A DNA stretch of 64,000 nt from the NCBI GenBank assembly GCA_009667805.1, contig CM019067.1:164535073-164599072 (forward strand), given 5' to 3'. The notes under the pieces are model-generated. The model was given only the letters and a program-made list of their open reading frames with translations, did not search any database and was not told where the DNA came from. Below, one piece after another: positions 1 through 11,479 of the stretch (position 1 is the stretch's first letter; every line of letters starts with the position of its first letter). The DNA comes from Leptobrachium leishanense. Taxonomy: Eukaryota > Chordata > Amphibia > Anura > Megophryidae. Made by a program: the position numbers and the translations under genes.

Positions 1-13
1 TTTTTTTCTTTTT

Positions 14-820
14 TTGATTACTACTCCCCCTTCTGAGACCCCTTACATGGCATTCAAACAGGCCTCTCTGGTGTTATTTTCTATCAATGCGAAAGGGTTA
101 AATATTCCAGAAAAACGTTCCACCGCATTAACTGACTTCCGAAAACACAAGGCTTCCATAGTGTTCGTACAAGAGACCCATTTCCGCGTTGGGTCCAGAC
201 CCAGATTGACTGACTCTAACTTCCCGACGGGGCTGTTCAGCGACACTCCAGGCTCTAAATCTAAAGGGACGGCCATCCTCTTCCATAAATCTGTCCCGTA
301 TCAAGAAAAAGCCACGCTGACGGACGAGAATGGGAGATATGTATTCACGAAGGGGCAGATTGCTGGTCAACTGTTTACCTTCGCCAATGTTTATGTTCCC
401 AATAAAGCGCAGCATCGGTTCCTGGCCAAAACGCTAAAGATACTGCACGCCTTCTCGGAAGGCACGCTAATACTGGGGGGCGACTTTAACGTACCACTTC
501 ACCCAACCGTGGACACGTCGACGGGACGCTCTTCTATGCCATCCCACGTTCTCCGCTCTATCTCTCACACACATTACATTCCTCCCGATTGGTAGACTGC
601 TGGAGGGCGCTTCACCCCACTGACAGAGATTTCTCCTTCTACGCACACACTACTGCTTCTTACTCTCGCATTGACTATATCTTTCTCCCCTTCTATCACC
701 TTCATCTCCTCCTTTCCGCGACTATTGGAAATATCACCTGGTCTGACCACGCCCCAGTTATCGCCACTTTCCTGTCTCCTACTTTCCGACCTACTGCTCC
801 CAACTGGCGGTTGAATGATG
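14..820 (+). pseudogene. L1 ORF2 endonuclease domain (frameshifted)
   Basis: Apurinic-like endonuclease domain that nicks target DNA to start retrotransposition. The first 194 codons (14-595) show the expected N-terminal strand with SINAKGL, the catalytic QETH motif, and GGDFN. The frame then changes near position 590, and the open frame from 589 continues with SRIDYIFL and the terminal SDHAPV motif, which carries the Asp-His pair of the active site. All recognisable APE motifs are therefore present but spread over two frames, so the enzyme could not be made as it stands. The start at 14 is only the first in-frame codon in the window; the MAF start at 47 is equally possible as the ORF2 start because upstream sequence is missing. 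Confidence 0.9.
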
Positions 821-2700
821 CCCATCTAACGGACCCCGTGCTGTTGGCAGACAGCAGGATGGTTTTGGAACGTTATTTTGAGGAAAATGTGGATCCAGAG
901 ATCACCCCGGCCACGGTGTGGGAGGCTCACAAATGCGTCATGAGGGGGCACTTTGTTAGTGTGGGCTCGGCAATTAAAAAATGCAGGGAGGCTGAAATCC
1001 AGGACCTACTCCGTAAAATTGACGAGACGGAGCTCCAACACAAACGCACGGGAGAGGCGACTCTTCTTTCCTCGCTGACGGAATTACGACGCTCCCTAGC
1101 TGACATAATGCATACTAAACATCATAGGGACCTGAGACGATCCCAAGCGTACTTTCATGTAAATGGCAACAAATGCGGACGCCTCCTGGCCCGACAGCTG
1201 GCCAAAAGGCGATCTGCTACCTATATCCCTAGTATTAGAAACAAGAAGGGTGATTTACAGCACTTACCCCAACCTATCCTGCAATCTATTACAGACTATT
1301 ATAAATCCTTATATGCCGTCCCTGGCTCCCCATCGGAAGCGGCCCGCTCACAGCTCAGGTTAGACATTGACAGGTATCTCACCCGCTTCCTTACACGGAA
1401 GGTCACGCCGTCAGCGGCGGAACTCTTAGACGAGCCCCTCACCAACGCGGAATTACACCTGGCCATCAAATCGACACCTTCGGGTAAATGCCCGGGGCCT
1501 GACGGTTTCCCGACCCACTATTATAAACAATTTGCTGACATCCTGTCCCCTCATTTTCTCCGCGCATTTAATTCACTCTCGGGTGCGAAGCTGTTGCCTC
1601 CGCAATCTCTGATGGCCAACATAGTCTTGATACCCAAAGAGGGGAAAGACAGGAACATTGCGCGAGTTACAGACCTATATCCCTCTTAAACTGTGATGTC
1701 AAATTATTTGCGAAAATTTTAGCGTCCCGTCTAAATGCACATATCCCATCTTTGATACACTTGGACCAAGTGGGATTTGTACCGCACAGGGAGGCGAGAG
1801 ATAATACGATCCGCGCCCTACATCTTATCCATGCTGCACCTAGAGTCTCGGGTGGTCTTTTGCTCCTGTCGACGGACGCGGAGAAAGCGTTTGACAGGGT
1901 GGGGTGGGATTTTTCTTTTTGCTACGCTCCGCCACCTTGGGTTGGGACCTTCCCTCTGTTCCTGGATTGAGGCGCTGTATAAGGGCCCCTCGGCTAGGGT
2001 ATGTGTAAACGGCATTTTTACAGACAGTTTTCCTATTTGCAATGGTACGCGCCAGGGCTGTCCCCTATCACCCTTGCTCTTTGTACTGTCCCTGGAACCG
2101 TTTCTGGAGGCAATCCGCCAGCACTCGGACATCTCCGGTGTCTCCCTGGGACGAGAACCTCATAAGGTCGCCGCGTATGCAGACGACCTCCTCTTTTTTG
2201 TCTCCAACCCGCTCATTTCGCTGCCTAACATCTTAGCAGCATTCGAGGAATATTATACTTTAGCTAACCTTAAAATAAACTTTTCGAAGTCATCCATACT
2301 AAATGTCTCGGTCCCCTCCCACCGGGTGATTGCTATGCGCCCTACCCTCCCCTTCAAATGGGTGGGCTCCCGACTGAAATACTTGGGGGTTTGGCTGACT
2401 GCGGACAGTACCCGGTTATTTGACCTCAATTTCACCCCACTGCTGTCGGCCGTCCGCAGGGACCTCAAGGCGTGGGATCTTTCGCACATATCCTGGTTGG
2501 GGAGGGTTTCCGTTATTAAAATGAATATTCTGCCGCGATTCTTGTACCTGTTTCAAACACTCCCCATTGCTGTCCCCCGCTCTTTCTTTGCTTCCCTCCG
2601 CTCTCTCCTGTCCTCTTACATCTGGAGACGGGCACGCCCGCGCATTAGATTTGACATACTGACACGGGCTAGGAATCAGGGTGGACTGGGTGCCCCAGAT
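821..2700 (+). pseudogene. L1 ORF2 reverse transcriptase domain (frameshifted)
   Basis: Reverse transcriptase of the same LINE. In order it shows PGPDGF (near 1494), VLIPKEGKD (near 1624), DQVGFVP with ARDNTIRA (near 1765-1815), TDAEKAFDRVGW with the first catalytic Asp (near 1875), GTRQGCPLSPLLF (near 2045), AAYADDLLFF with the catalytic Asp pair (near 2172), and LKYLGVWL (near 2377). Two frame changes are visible: one near 1660, just before the YRPISLLN block, and one in a T-run near 1908-1919. From 1777 to 3246 the frame stays open. The palm motifs all look intact, so the loss of function comes from indels rather than from catalytic substitutions. Confidence 0.93.
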
Positions 2701-3955
2701 TTTTATCGTTACTACGTCTCCTGCCACCTACTGCGGGCTGTCGAATGGTCGGGGGAGGGGGTGCGGAAGAGATGGAAGTCGGCGGAGCAGGCTCTGCTGG
2801 AAGTGCCGCTGGCAATTTTGCCGTGGGTACCCAGATCGGTGGGCCTTCGCCTGACTCGGTCCTCTCCGTACACGCGAATTACTTTGCAATGTTGGTACCG
2901 AGTGACAACTCAGTCCAACCTCACGTCTCATCCCTCCCCGATGACACCAATCACATATGGAGAAGGGTTCTTGTCTAACATGGGCCCGAGGGCATTAATA
3001 TCACTCATCCCTGTCCCTGTCCCTAGGGTACACCACTTTCTGACCAATACGGGCCCGCTACCCTTACACGCCCTATTAGGAGACAGCCCGCCGACGTTCT
3101 TGCACCAACTTAAATTTCGCCAGGTCACTGAATGCCTTCGAAAAGCCCCGCGACAGCACATGCTGCGACGCCCCTTCACTCCTCTAGAAAGCAGATGCGC
3201 ATCTCCCACCCCCTGGCTCACGGGGTGTCTTTCATGTACTCCCTGATTAGAGAGGCAGCCGCCGCGGTCCCTCCCATTTATGGGTAAATGGGAAACGATG
3301 CTAGACTGTACCTTTACTGATGAGCAATGGATGGGCATATGTGAATTGACCCACCGTTGTTCTATAGCCAGCGGAGCCCAAGAAACCGCATATAAATTGC
3401 TTTCACTATGGTACTACACTCCTCTCAGATTACATGCTATCTCCCCGGCAGCCTCTCCCGACTGCTGGAGATGCTTCAATGCCCTGGGCTCTGTTCTGCA
3501 TTTGTGGTGGGAATGTCCCGCACTGGTCGAGCCTTCATTCCATCGCGAGGGTCCTCCTTGGTTATCCCCCGCCTTTCACACCAGCAACTATGTTGCTACA
3601 CCATACCTCAATGTCAGTGGCGGCGTACAAGAACTCCCTGTTGCCCCGCATCTTGAATGTCGCTAAGAGCCTGATTCCCTTATACTGGAAACGGAATACC
3701 CCACCAACTATTCAATTGTGGTTCATAAAGATGGAGGAGCTGAGAGTCGTGGAACGTCTCCACTTATCTACCACTGACCAACTACCCCGCTACTCACAAA
3801 TTTGGTCTCAATGGGACGCTATCACGATCACCACGGCCTTTATAGACCGTCTCGGTCCTACCCTTTCTCAGTTGGACCCTCTACCACCCCTCCCTGAACC
3901 TGACCCCCCCCCTATTTCTTCTATCTTAGTAGTTCCATTATCCTTTATTTTTTAA
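2701..3955 (+). pseudogene. L1 ORF2 C-terminal domain with Cys motif
   Basis: C-terminal part of ORF2. The long frame ends at 3246, and the match continues after a one-base shift in the frame starting at 3280. There the segment CWRC....HLWWEC reads CX2CX8HX4C, the Cys/His motif found near the end of L1 ORF2 proteins. Another frame change near 3520-3600 moves the match into the frame ending at 3955, which holds LYWKRNTPP and LWFIKMEEL-type sequence typical of the L1 tail. The natural stop is at 3953-3955. Three frame changes in about 700 bp make this the most damaged part of the element. RNA binding by the Cys motif is family knowledge; nothing here tests it. Confidence 0.85.
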
Positions 3956-4134
3956 TATTCATTGTTTTACGGATCACTCAGGGTAATGTGTGGATAGAAC
4001 TTGTTCATTCTGAGTTAGTCTTTCTTGAAAAATTGCCTGTTGAAGCACTGTGAACACATTTCTTTTGTTGTAATATGACTATTATTATGCGACCCTGCGT
4101 GGTCAAATGACTTATTTACCTGTCTTAAAAACTC

Positions 4135-4140
4135 AATAAA
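4135..4140 (+). promoter_or_regulatory. Polyadenylation signal of the L1 element
   Basis: AATAAA lies 11 bases before the A-tail that begins at 4152, the usual spacing for the end of a LINE transcript. Confidence 0.75.
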
Positions 4141-4162
4141 CCATTATTTACAAAAAAAAAAA

Positions 4163-5725
4163 CTCAACTACCTAATCTGTTCCTTGGAATGGCTAGGTAA
4201 GAAACAAACTAACCTGAACTAAAGAAAGGGCAGATGGCCAAGCAAATGGATAGTCAAGAAGATCACAATCGCTGTTGAGGAGTGGACAGATACACAAGAG
4301 CGATACAACAAGGTGGATCAGGGTGTTCAGAAAGGAGAGTAGTCAAGAAAGAAGCCGAGTCTGTAACCAGAACAATAGCCACGAAATACAATGCACTAGA
4401 AGCCCTGCAAAAAAGAACCACAATAGGGAAATGACAGTGTGAACTGACCAGGCTTAAATAGTAATGACTGGTCATTGATTGGTTTGCATTATCCGTTTGT
4501 GCCCAAATGTGGGCAGACAGAATGACGCACCATATGTAGAATCATTATTTTGGCGCATGTTTCTTTTAGCATATAAATCTTATGGGGTCCAATGTTCTAC
4601 GTCAATTGTTTTAACAGGTCTGCCACTTTTGACGCCAGGTGAGACAAGGCCATCTCCAAGGCTGAGCCTGCGTCATTTTATGAATCCGGAACTGCGTAAT
4701 TTGGAAAAAACTTGAGTCCGGTAAAAGCAGAGGTAAGGCTGAGAGGCACGGGATTCGTGACAACACAATGCAGTAGTAAAGATCTTAGAGGGCCACTACC
4801 ACCAGAAATTTAAATGTCCATTGGGCTGTGCATGCCAGTGTTATTCACCAATGTCACTCTTTAACAAATATTCACTTGTAAAATAGACATCTCCTTGAAG
4901 GAAATACAAAGTGTTTGCGTGGTCAGTCTTGCTAACGTGGGATATAAAAATATGTTGAGTTTTAGACCAAATGTTCTGACAAATTGCATTATTGTTTTTT
5001 ACTATTTGCTTTGGATTTTGGATTGCTTTAAATGTACTCCACACTCTGGATTTAACTTCAGCTATATGAAGCAATATCCTCTTGTCTAATCCCTTTTTAT
5101 GTGCATCACTCCCAGATATTTGGTTGCTTCTTGACTTAAACTGGCAGCTTTTTGCTCAGGATATCTGGACTTCTGTTACATCAACTCCCATGAACATTTA
5201 TCACTTCTTGTATGTCATGCCAGATGGTGGTGCTTTGCCTGTTTGTGCCACATGTAGGCCTCCTGAGCAGAGAAGGTGCAGTGCTGGGCATCTGTCTTCT
5301 CAGACGTCTGTACCTGGTCATAGATCTAGGAGGCCTTACAATAGCAGCAAATGACAGAGCTCTGTGCCCTGCCATGGTTTCCATTATATTCCTCAGCACA
5401 TTGCTTTATATCTGTGATCCTTTGGTTTGACCCTGGCTAAGTATTCTCGGTTCTGGTTTCTGCTCGTGTCACTGTTTGGTTTATATTGATTCTGTGTACT
5501 GTCCCATGCTATGGTATCTGCCGCGAGTATCAGCTCTATAGGACTCCATGGAGATTTGCGGGTCCCGGCCTCGAGCTCTGCGTCAGCTTGCTCTCACAAG
5601 ATTGATTGCGGAGGGAGACTAGGAACTGATCGTTCCCAGTCTCACTCTGCTCCCAGAATAAGCGGCAGAATGTGCCACCCTTTTCTCTGTGGGATGAGAG
5701 GTGAGTATGTAATTTTTAGGGGAGT
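4163..5725. other. No gene recognised
   Basis: I see no long open frame with recognisable protein motifs and no clear repeat termini. Sequence composition is ordinary A+T-rich. The stretch at 5425-5530 has the pyrimidine-rich style of repeat-derived leader sequence but was not matched to anything else in the window. Confidence 0.4.
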
Positions 5726-5729
5726 TTCA

Positions 5730-5960
5730 GAGCGTGCTACATGATCTTGCATTTACAGAATCATTTAACACCAGCTTATAGGAGTTTAACTTTATTAATT
5801 CACATCCTGACATTAACTTGTGCCAGCACCTTGTAATACCTCCCTTCTCGAGACAGTAAAAAACTACTGCACTCCCCATGCTAAGGATAGGACATGCAAA
5901 GTACAGTAAGCTCATGCAAGCTGCGAAGCGCAAACTGATTTCAGCCCAGTGTAGCATTAA
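5730..5960 (-). mobile_element. Fragment of the GGCTAAATTACA-type DNA element
   Basis: Positions 5880-5920 (ATAGGACATGCAAAGTACAG and flanks) match the reverse complement of 16053-16092, which lies inside the element at 15035-16638. The fragment has no recognisable terminus, so its limits are approximate. Confidence 0.5.
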
Positions 5961-6045
5961 CTATGGAATATCAATGCCAGAAGTTAAACTTACTAATCGT
6001 AGCACTAAAGATTACATATCGAGACGTTATGATAAAAACAACTAT

Positions 6046-6672
6046 CAGGGTTATTCAAAGAGAATCGAAAAGTCACCGCATGTTCGGTGACTTTTCGTTC
6101 TCTTCAATTCGGTGCAATTTGGCGATCCCATTTCGGCGACCCTGTGATGTATTCAGCAAGCACCACAAGGCCGTCATAGTGCAGGGAAAAGCCGCAGCAA
6201 AGCCGCAGCAAATCTAAAAAAAACCCGGAACAAATATTTTCACTAAAAAATCCCGAAAAATGACTAAAAGATCCTAAAAAAATCTATTAATAAAGAGACT
6301 TTTTACTGCAGAATATTATAATCAACGGTTTATTAGATATTGAATTAAAATGGGAATATTTTTAATATTGAAGTCTATGGGATTATCCTGAATAAACCTG
6401 TCGAATGAAACCACCAAACACCAGGGCATTTCGGCAACTTTTCACTGCTGGTTTTTGTTCTCTGTCCTCTGAATAGATGAAGCATTGCTTCTCTATGGGT
6501 GTTTCACTGCCCTCGAACAGGCACCGAACAGCCACCGTATGTCCAGGCAATTCGCCACCATTTGCGAACTGCCTGCTCTACGGATAGCCGAATGGCCAGG
6601 AAAGGTAAGCGTACGTGGAATTTCAGCGTTCGGTTACCTTCGGTCACAATTCGGAGCTCTTTGAATAACCCG
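6046..6672. mobile_element. MITE with CAGGGTTATTCAAAGAG terminal inverted repeats
   Basis: The left end reads CAGGGTTATTCAAAGAG and the right end CTCTTTGAATAACCCG, an inverted pair with one missing base. The left end also contains a local hairpin around AAAAGTCACCG/CGGTGACTTTT (6069-6097). TAT flanks both sides (6043-6045 and 6673-6675), a possible 3-bp TSD. There is no coding capacity. The same family recurs at 18064, 19002, 28045-29865, 30285-31199, 35553 and 49680-50850. The superfamily is not assigned. Confidence 0.8.
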
Positions 6673-6739
6673 TATGTAATATGGCCAAAGTTTGGAGGAC
6701 ATCCTCGGGTTTCTCCACTGTGTGTGGAGGACGTACCCA

Positions 6740-7320
6740 CATGTAATGACATACAGGGAGCAAGTTGTGCTACAATGTAACTACATGACACACCATTGTG
6801 ACATGTTAAAAGAACTAAACTGGCCATCACTGGACTCTAGACGCACCCTTCACCTTTCCAACCTGGTGTTTAAGAGCTTTTCTGGGAAGCTACCACCCTA
6901 CCTGAATATGCTGCTTCCCCCGGCAGTTCCCTCATCCTATAACCTCAGATCCAGGACCAGCACCTTACTTGCAATACCGCAATACAAAAAGAAAATGGCT
7001 CGATCCTCATTTTCCTACAGAGCACCGCAAATATGGAATAACCTCCCAGACACCGTCAAATCTTCCCCCAGTCTAAAGTCCCTTAAGACTTCCCTCTTAA
7101 CATACCTCAATACAAAATGCACCTGTAAACATGTAACATAATGACTTTATTTCCTCTATATTTATTTTTCTGTTAATCTGTATATTTGGTCTTGTGTTAA
7201 TATCTTGCATTTTACTATTTTGTATTTCTGTAACCACTCAATGTTCTCGAACCCAGGACATACTTGAAAATGAGAGAAATCTCAATGTATCCTTCCTGGT
7301 AAAATCCTTTTCTAAATAAA
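6740..7320 (+). mobile_element. 3' end of a CR1/L2-type LINE
   Basis: This 5'-truncated LINE encodes the last part of its ORF2 up to a stop at 7139-7141, followed by a 3' UTR that ends in a TAAATAAATAAA-like tail at about 7313-7323. The tail segment GGACATACTTGAAAATGAGA with TCCTTCCTGGTAAAATCC recurs in the SINEs at 12012 and 19116 and in the minus-strand LINE at 53211. That identifies one LINE family and its dependent SINE. Confidence 0.85.
6762..7141 (+). pseudogene. LINE ORF2 C-terminal fragment
   Basis: About 125 codons in one open frame match, nearly residue for residue, the C-terminal segment of the minus-strand LINE protein at 53461-54300. Shared motifs are LQCNYMTHHCDMLKELNW, SGKLPPYLN, YNLRSRTSTLLAIPQYKK and SFSYRAPQIWNNLP. 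The YNLRSR block followed by an aromatic LWN/IWN-NLP block is typical of the end of CR1/L2/Jockey-group ORF2 proteins. Endonuclease and RT domains are absent because of 5' truncation, so this is a dead fragment. Residues upstream of the match, in the same frame from 6692, are not LINE-like and are probably chance open frame. Confidence 0.85.
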
Positions 7321-8048
7321 TAAAAGTTCATTGTTTTATATATAGTCATTAGGGGTGGGCCGAACTTGCTCGAGTTCGGTTCGCATTCGAACCCGAACAA
7401 TACCCAAAGTTCACGTCCGCGTGCGAACATAGTTTGAATCCAATGCAAGTCAATGGGACTCGAACGTTCGTTTTTTAGAGTGCCCTCCAAGAGGGCATAT
7501 ATGCAAGATATTTGCCATAAAAGGTGTATGGGGGTCCGGGTAGTGCCCTGGGGGACAGGAAACAAGGAAAAAAAGTTTTAAAAAAACAAATTTTTAAAGG
7601 AACAGTGAGTTTTCCATGAAATAAGGGTTAAAAATAAAAACGAAACATTCCTTCAAATATCGTGCCTTCGGAGGTCCCCATAACCTGCCCGTGAAGTGGC
7701 GGATTTTTCGGATGTATAGAAATATGTAAAGACCAAAAAATTACATTTCAACTGACGGTAAATGGTTTTCCATTAATCTATCCATAAACAACTGCTTGGG
7801 GCGGCAGTCTGTATGAAAAGAGGAGACATTTTAGGACAAGCAGAACAAATTTAGTGATTTTTTGGCTAAATTATTGAGAAACTTATGCAGGCTTTGCATG
7901 AAAGTAACAATAGGTGCTTTAAAATTGGGCCTTTAGGGTCGGCAACAGTGCCGTCACACAGTAACCCCTCTGAGAATATGAATCTGGTACAGGCGTCAGT
8001 GGCAGTGCACCCAAATATTGTGCCTTTGCTGACAGAAAGTGCCATCAT

Positions 8049-9030
8049 ACAGTAACCCCTCTGTGGTATTGTGGAAGATTGCAGGGGTGGACCATGCGGT
8101 CCTATATTAAAAAGATATGAATCCGGTAAAGGCGTCAGTGCACCCAAATATTGTGCCTTTGGTGCCAGGCCAGCAAGTGCCATTATACAGTAACCCCTCT
8201 GTGGTATTGTGAAGAGTGCAGTGGTGGAGGTTTGGGAATGTAGAAGAGATCCCCGATCTATTCAGTTACGTCAGCATCAGGGGAGTGATAGCTGCTGATC
8301 CAGGACTGTTTCATTTTTATAAATGTCAGCCGGTCTACAGAGTCGGTGGACAGACGCACTCTTTTGTCTGTGACAAAACCTCCAGCGGCACTGAACGTCC
8401 TTCCAGAAAGCACGCTGGATGAAGGGCAACCTAGTAGCTGCATAGCATATTGCTTGGGGCGGCAGTCTGTATGAAAAGAGGAGACATTTTAGGACAAGCA
8501 GAACAAGTTTAGTGATTTTTTTGGCTAAATTATGGTGAAAGTTATGCAGGCTTTGAATGAAAGTAACAATAGGTGCTTTAAATTTGGGCCTTTAGTGTCG
8601 GCAACAGTGCCATCACACCATAACCCCTCTGTGGTATTGTGGAAGAGTGCAGGGTTGGACCCTGCGGTCCAATATTAAAATGATTATGAATCTGGTAATA
8701 TAGGCGTCAGTGGCAGTGCACCCAAATATTGTGCCTTTGGTGGCAGCAAGTGCCTTCACACCGTAAGTAACTCCTCTGTGGTATTGTGGAAGAGTGCCGG
8801 TTGGACCCTGCGGTCCAATATTAAAATTATATGAATCTGGTAATATAGGCGTCAGTGTCAGTGCACCCAAATATTGTGCCTGTGGTGGCAGCAAGTGCCT
8901 TCACACCGTAAGTAACCCCACTGTGGTATTGTGGAAGAGTGCAGGGTTGGGCCCTGAGGCCAAATATTACAATTATATGAATCTGGTACAGGCGTCAGTG
9001 CACCCAAATATTTTGCCTTTGGTGGCAGCA
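8049..9030. repeat. Tandem 130-150-bp repeat inside hAT element
   Basis: At least five imperfect units contain TGTGGTATTGTGGAAGAGTG and GTGCACCCAAATATTGTGCC. They correspond, reverse-complemented, to the 133-bp units at 25764-26245. Confidence 0.8.
8258..8443 (-). pseudogene. hAT transposase C-terminal dimerisation fragment
   Basis: This 61-codon minus-strand frame contains SGRTFSAAGGFVTDKRVRLS followed by VDRLTFIKM. That matches the hallmark of the hAT C-terminal dimerisation domain (S-x-R-x-FS-x-AG...R-x-x-L...V-x-x-L-x-FI). In active hAT transposases this segment mediates dimerisation. Here it is an isolated relic with no start, DDE or zinc-finger part around it. Its downstream tail (SWISSYHSPDADVTE) is nearly identical to the residues encoded at about 25670-25730 in the larger element. 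That element has lost the domain core kept here, so the two copies are complementary deletion products of one family. Confidence 0.88.
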
Positions 9031-9599
9031 AGGGCCCTGATAGCTGACTGTCAGTGACTGAGAAGACACGGATTACAATTCACAGAAATTTTATGGAAGT
9101 ACGTAACACCCCCTGATAGCTGACTGTCAGTGACTGAGAAGACACACTTTCCACCACCAATTCCCAGATATCTGCAACAAGGGAGCCCCCCAAATTGCAG
9201 CTATCACTGACTGAGAAGACACACTTTCCACCAATTCCCAGATATCTGCAACAAGTTAGACCCCCCAATAGCTGTCACTGGCAGTGAGAAGACACACTGA
9301 CAGAACAATCTCCTCTCACTCTTGCAGAAAAACACGTGCTGGCTGGGCTGGGTTGAAAGCCTTATATAGTGTGCTGTGGGACTTAGCTCTGTGAGCCGTG
9401 ATTGGCATAGTCTTGCACCTGTCTTGTGGTCAGGTCCGAGGCTCTAGCCAATTACAAGCTTCAGGGAAGTGGAAAACTGCATTGTGGTCCATAGTGGTGC
9501 ATTGTGAGCGAAGTTGAGACGAACACGTGGAAATGTTCGCAGTTTGCGAACTATTGAACATGCGATGTTCGATGCGAACTCTCGAACGCATCGAACCGA

Positions 9600-10047
9600 A
9601 CGCCCATCCCTAATATGTTTTTTATAAATGCAATGCGCCAAAATACATGTTGAATTTTTTAAAAAAAACTTTTCTATTCTTCAGTATTGGTTAAAATTGC
9701 ATATTTTCTGTAATAAAATTAAGTAACAGGTTCTTTATTTCAGTTTTATTTTTTATAAGGAGTGACCCATACTATATATAAAATCACAAAGGTTTGGATG
9801 ATAAAATGTGGGGAAACAATTTTACGCCCATCCCTAATATGTTTTTTATAAATGCAATGCGCCAAAATACATGTTGAATTTTTTAAAAAAAACTTTTCTA
9901 TTCTTCAGTATTGGTTAAAATTGCATATTTTCTGTAATAAAATTAAGTAACAGGTTCTTTATTTCAGTTTTATTTTTTATAAGGAGTGACCCATACTATA
10001 TATAAAATCACAAAGGTTTGGATGATAAAATGTGGGGAAACAATTTT
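9600..10047. repeat. Exact 224-bp tandem duplication
   Basis: Positions 9600-9823 and 9824-10047 look identical by eye. The first 13 bases of each unit (ACGCCCATCCCTA) are the right end of the hAT element at 7350-9612, so the duplication occurred after that insertion, or is an assembly artefact. Confidence 0.9.
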
Positions 10048-10366
10048 ACACGCTGTAAATTATTTAAATCCGTATGGAAATTAAAAATTTTGTTATAGCA
10101 TTCTGTCGGTACAAGGCATGTACACATAATAATGATATATTAGGAAGTCCACTGAAAATGGCAGGAGAATGGCTGGAGAATGAAAAATTCAAGGTCAAAA
10201 TGACCAATATGGAAAGTGAGATAAATGGGAGAATTTTTCTGGTTTGGCTATTTTGCCCTAGAATTTTCCATTCTCCAGCCATTCTCCTGCTTTTCACCTC
10301 TCTCTGAATAACCATGACGGTGAGCACAAAATAGTGAAAATGAGCTCAGCACCAAAGGGGTTTACA
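9990..10366. mobile_element. Decayed piggyBac-like MITE interior with a nested hairpin MITE
   Basis: The run from GTGGGGAAACAATTTTACAC through ATAATAATGATATATTA resembles the interior of the TTAA elements (compare 46511-46625). The end near 10332-10362 (GAGCTCAGCACC...AAAGGGGTTTA) resembles their right terminus. A foldback of about 170 bp, 10141-10313, lies inside: its arms GGCAGGAGAATGGCTGGAGA and TCTCCAGCCATTCTCCTGC are inverted, and it ends with CTCTCTGAATAACC, like the GGGTTATTC family. Confidence 0.45.
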
Positions 10367-11130
10367 TTAAATTTACGTGCATTTAAAATAAATTCTCATT
10401 GTTACCTATATTCCAGCAATAAAAGATAAAAATGACAACAAACACTGAATATTTATTTTTATGTTCTAGATGAGGAAAGGAACATGTGCATAAATAAGAA
10501 TGCTATTTTAGTCACTATGCAAAGGATTTTGTTCATAATGTATATTTAAGCAGGTCTGGCTACACTGTGCACCATATGGTTATCTCCTTTTACATCAGAA
10601 GCAATATGAAGAGATATCTTTTGCTGTTCCATTAACTTTCACTCTTAATTAAGAAATAATTGTTTGTGGCAATTAAAGTAAATTCATTAATTTAATTAGG
10701 AAGTCTCCTGATGGAAACAGAGAAATTGTAGATGTTAAATGCTTTTTTCATGTTATGTAATACTACCTCTTGTTAGAATATCTTGGGAGAAATTAAATGA
10801 ACTACCAAGTGGTGATAAAAATGACACCATTGGGTTCAATCAAATGGATTTGTTTTCACTTATCTAGTCAAGAAGATGGCACAATAGACACAGTGGTATG
10901 ATGGTTCATCCTCTCAATAGACTACTTACTATTTGGTTTTCCAAAGGAAACATTTCGGGATAACGTGAAGCATTTATTTTTGTAATTTAAATCTATCAAC
11001 ACAATGCTTCAGTTCCTTAATAAATACCCTAGGAAAAGAAACAGATAAAAATGATGAATTTGAAGGGATTATCTCTTTGGAATACTTCCAGTAAAGCTGC
11101 AGAGGTCAGAGTGTGTAAAGTGCCCCTTTA
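10367..11130. other. No gene or repeat recognised
   Basis: A+T-rich sequence with stops in all frames and no terminal repeats that I can see. Confidence 0.4.
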
Positions 11131-11290
11131 GGCCGAGGTCAGATGAGCGCACTACGTGTGTCTGTACTGACGTGCCTCCCGGAGTCAGTCACAGCATTGA
11201 GACGCCTTGACGGGGCTGGTCACATGCTATAGCGCGCACTAATTACGCATGCTACAGCAGACACACTGCAGACGTGCTGAAAGCCTCCCC
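11131..11290. mobile_element. Fragment of a GGCYRRGGTCAGAYGAGCGC-type MITE
   Basis: The left end GGCCGAGGTCAGATGAGCGC, preceded by TTA, matches the terminus of the complete MITE at 48207-48655. The right end could not be located, so the copy is probably truncated. Confidence 0.5.
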
Positions 11291-11479
11291 ATCAAAATGC
11301 TACGACAATATAAAACCCAGCAACATGTATTTTTATAAGGTGGTTTTAATTGTAATGCACAAGTAGTCTAGTTGCAGCTTATGTAAGTGGTAGTGTCCCT
11401 TTAAACATTTTAGATACATAATGCCTCTGCCAGGCTCATCTGTCTCACCCACTGCTCTGTCTTTGCCGCTCCGCTCTGC

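Larger units (their letters stand above)
1..4162 (+). mobile_element. L1-clade LINE, ORF2 and 3' UTR (5' end outside the window)
   Basis: This is a non-LTR retrotransposon that starts upstream of the window. Pieces of one ORF2 run from 14 to 3955 in shifting frames: an APE-type endonuclease, a reverse transcriptase with YADD, and a C-terminal Cys-rich motif of the L1 kind. The total coding length of about 1300 codons is normal for L1 ORF2. The 3' UTR carries a polyadenylation signal AATAAA at 4135-4140 and a short A-tail at 4152-4162. Only a few frameshifts break the reading frame, so the copy is fairly young but inactive. No TSD can be defined because the 5' end is missing. The L1 (Tx1/L1) clade call rests on endonuclease plus the CX2CX8HX4C motif and the sequence style of the RT; a tree would settle the clade. 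Confidence 0.93.
7350..9612 (-). mobile_element. hAT element, internal-deletion derivative
   Basis: The ends read TAGGGGTGGGCCGAAC and GCCCATCCCTA, the TAG-GGATGRGC type of terminus shared with the elements at 21980, 38974, 54264 and 56857. Subterminal arms rich in TTCGAAC-like words are inverted copies of each other. Internally it keeps a fragment of the hAT transposase C-terminus (8258-8443, minus strand) and several copies of a 130-150-bp repeat containing GCACCCAAATATTGTGCC. The same repeat lies at the 3' side of the full element at 21980-26805, so this copy is an internally deleted relative in the opposite orientation. I see no convincing 8-bp TSD. Confidence 0.82.

Noticed and set aside
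1163..1363. Small frame inside the L1 region
   Set aside because: It is an off-frame shadow of the RT coding sequence.
7342..9620. 8-bp TSD for the hAT derivative at 7350
   Set aside because: The flanks ATAGTCAT and ATATGTTT share too few bases to claim a duplication.
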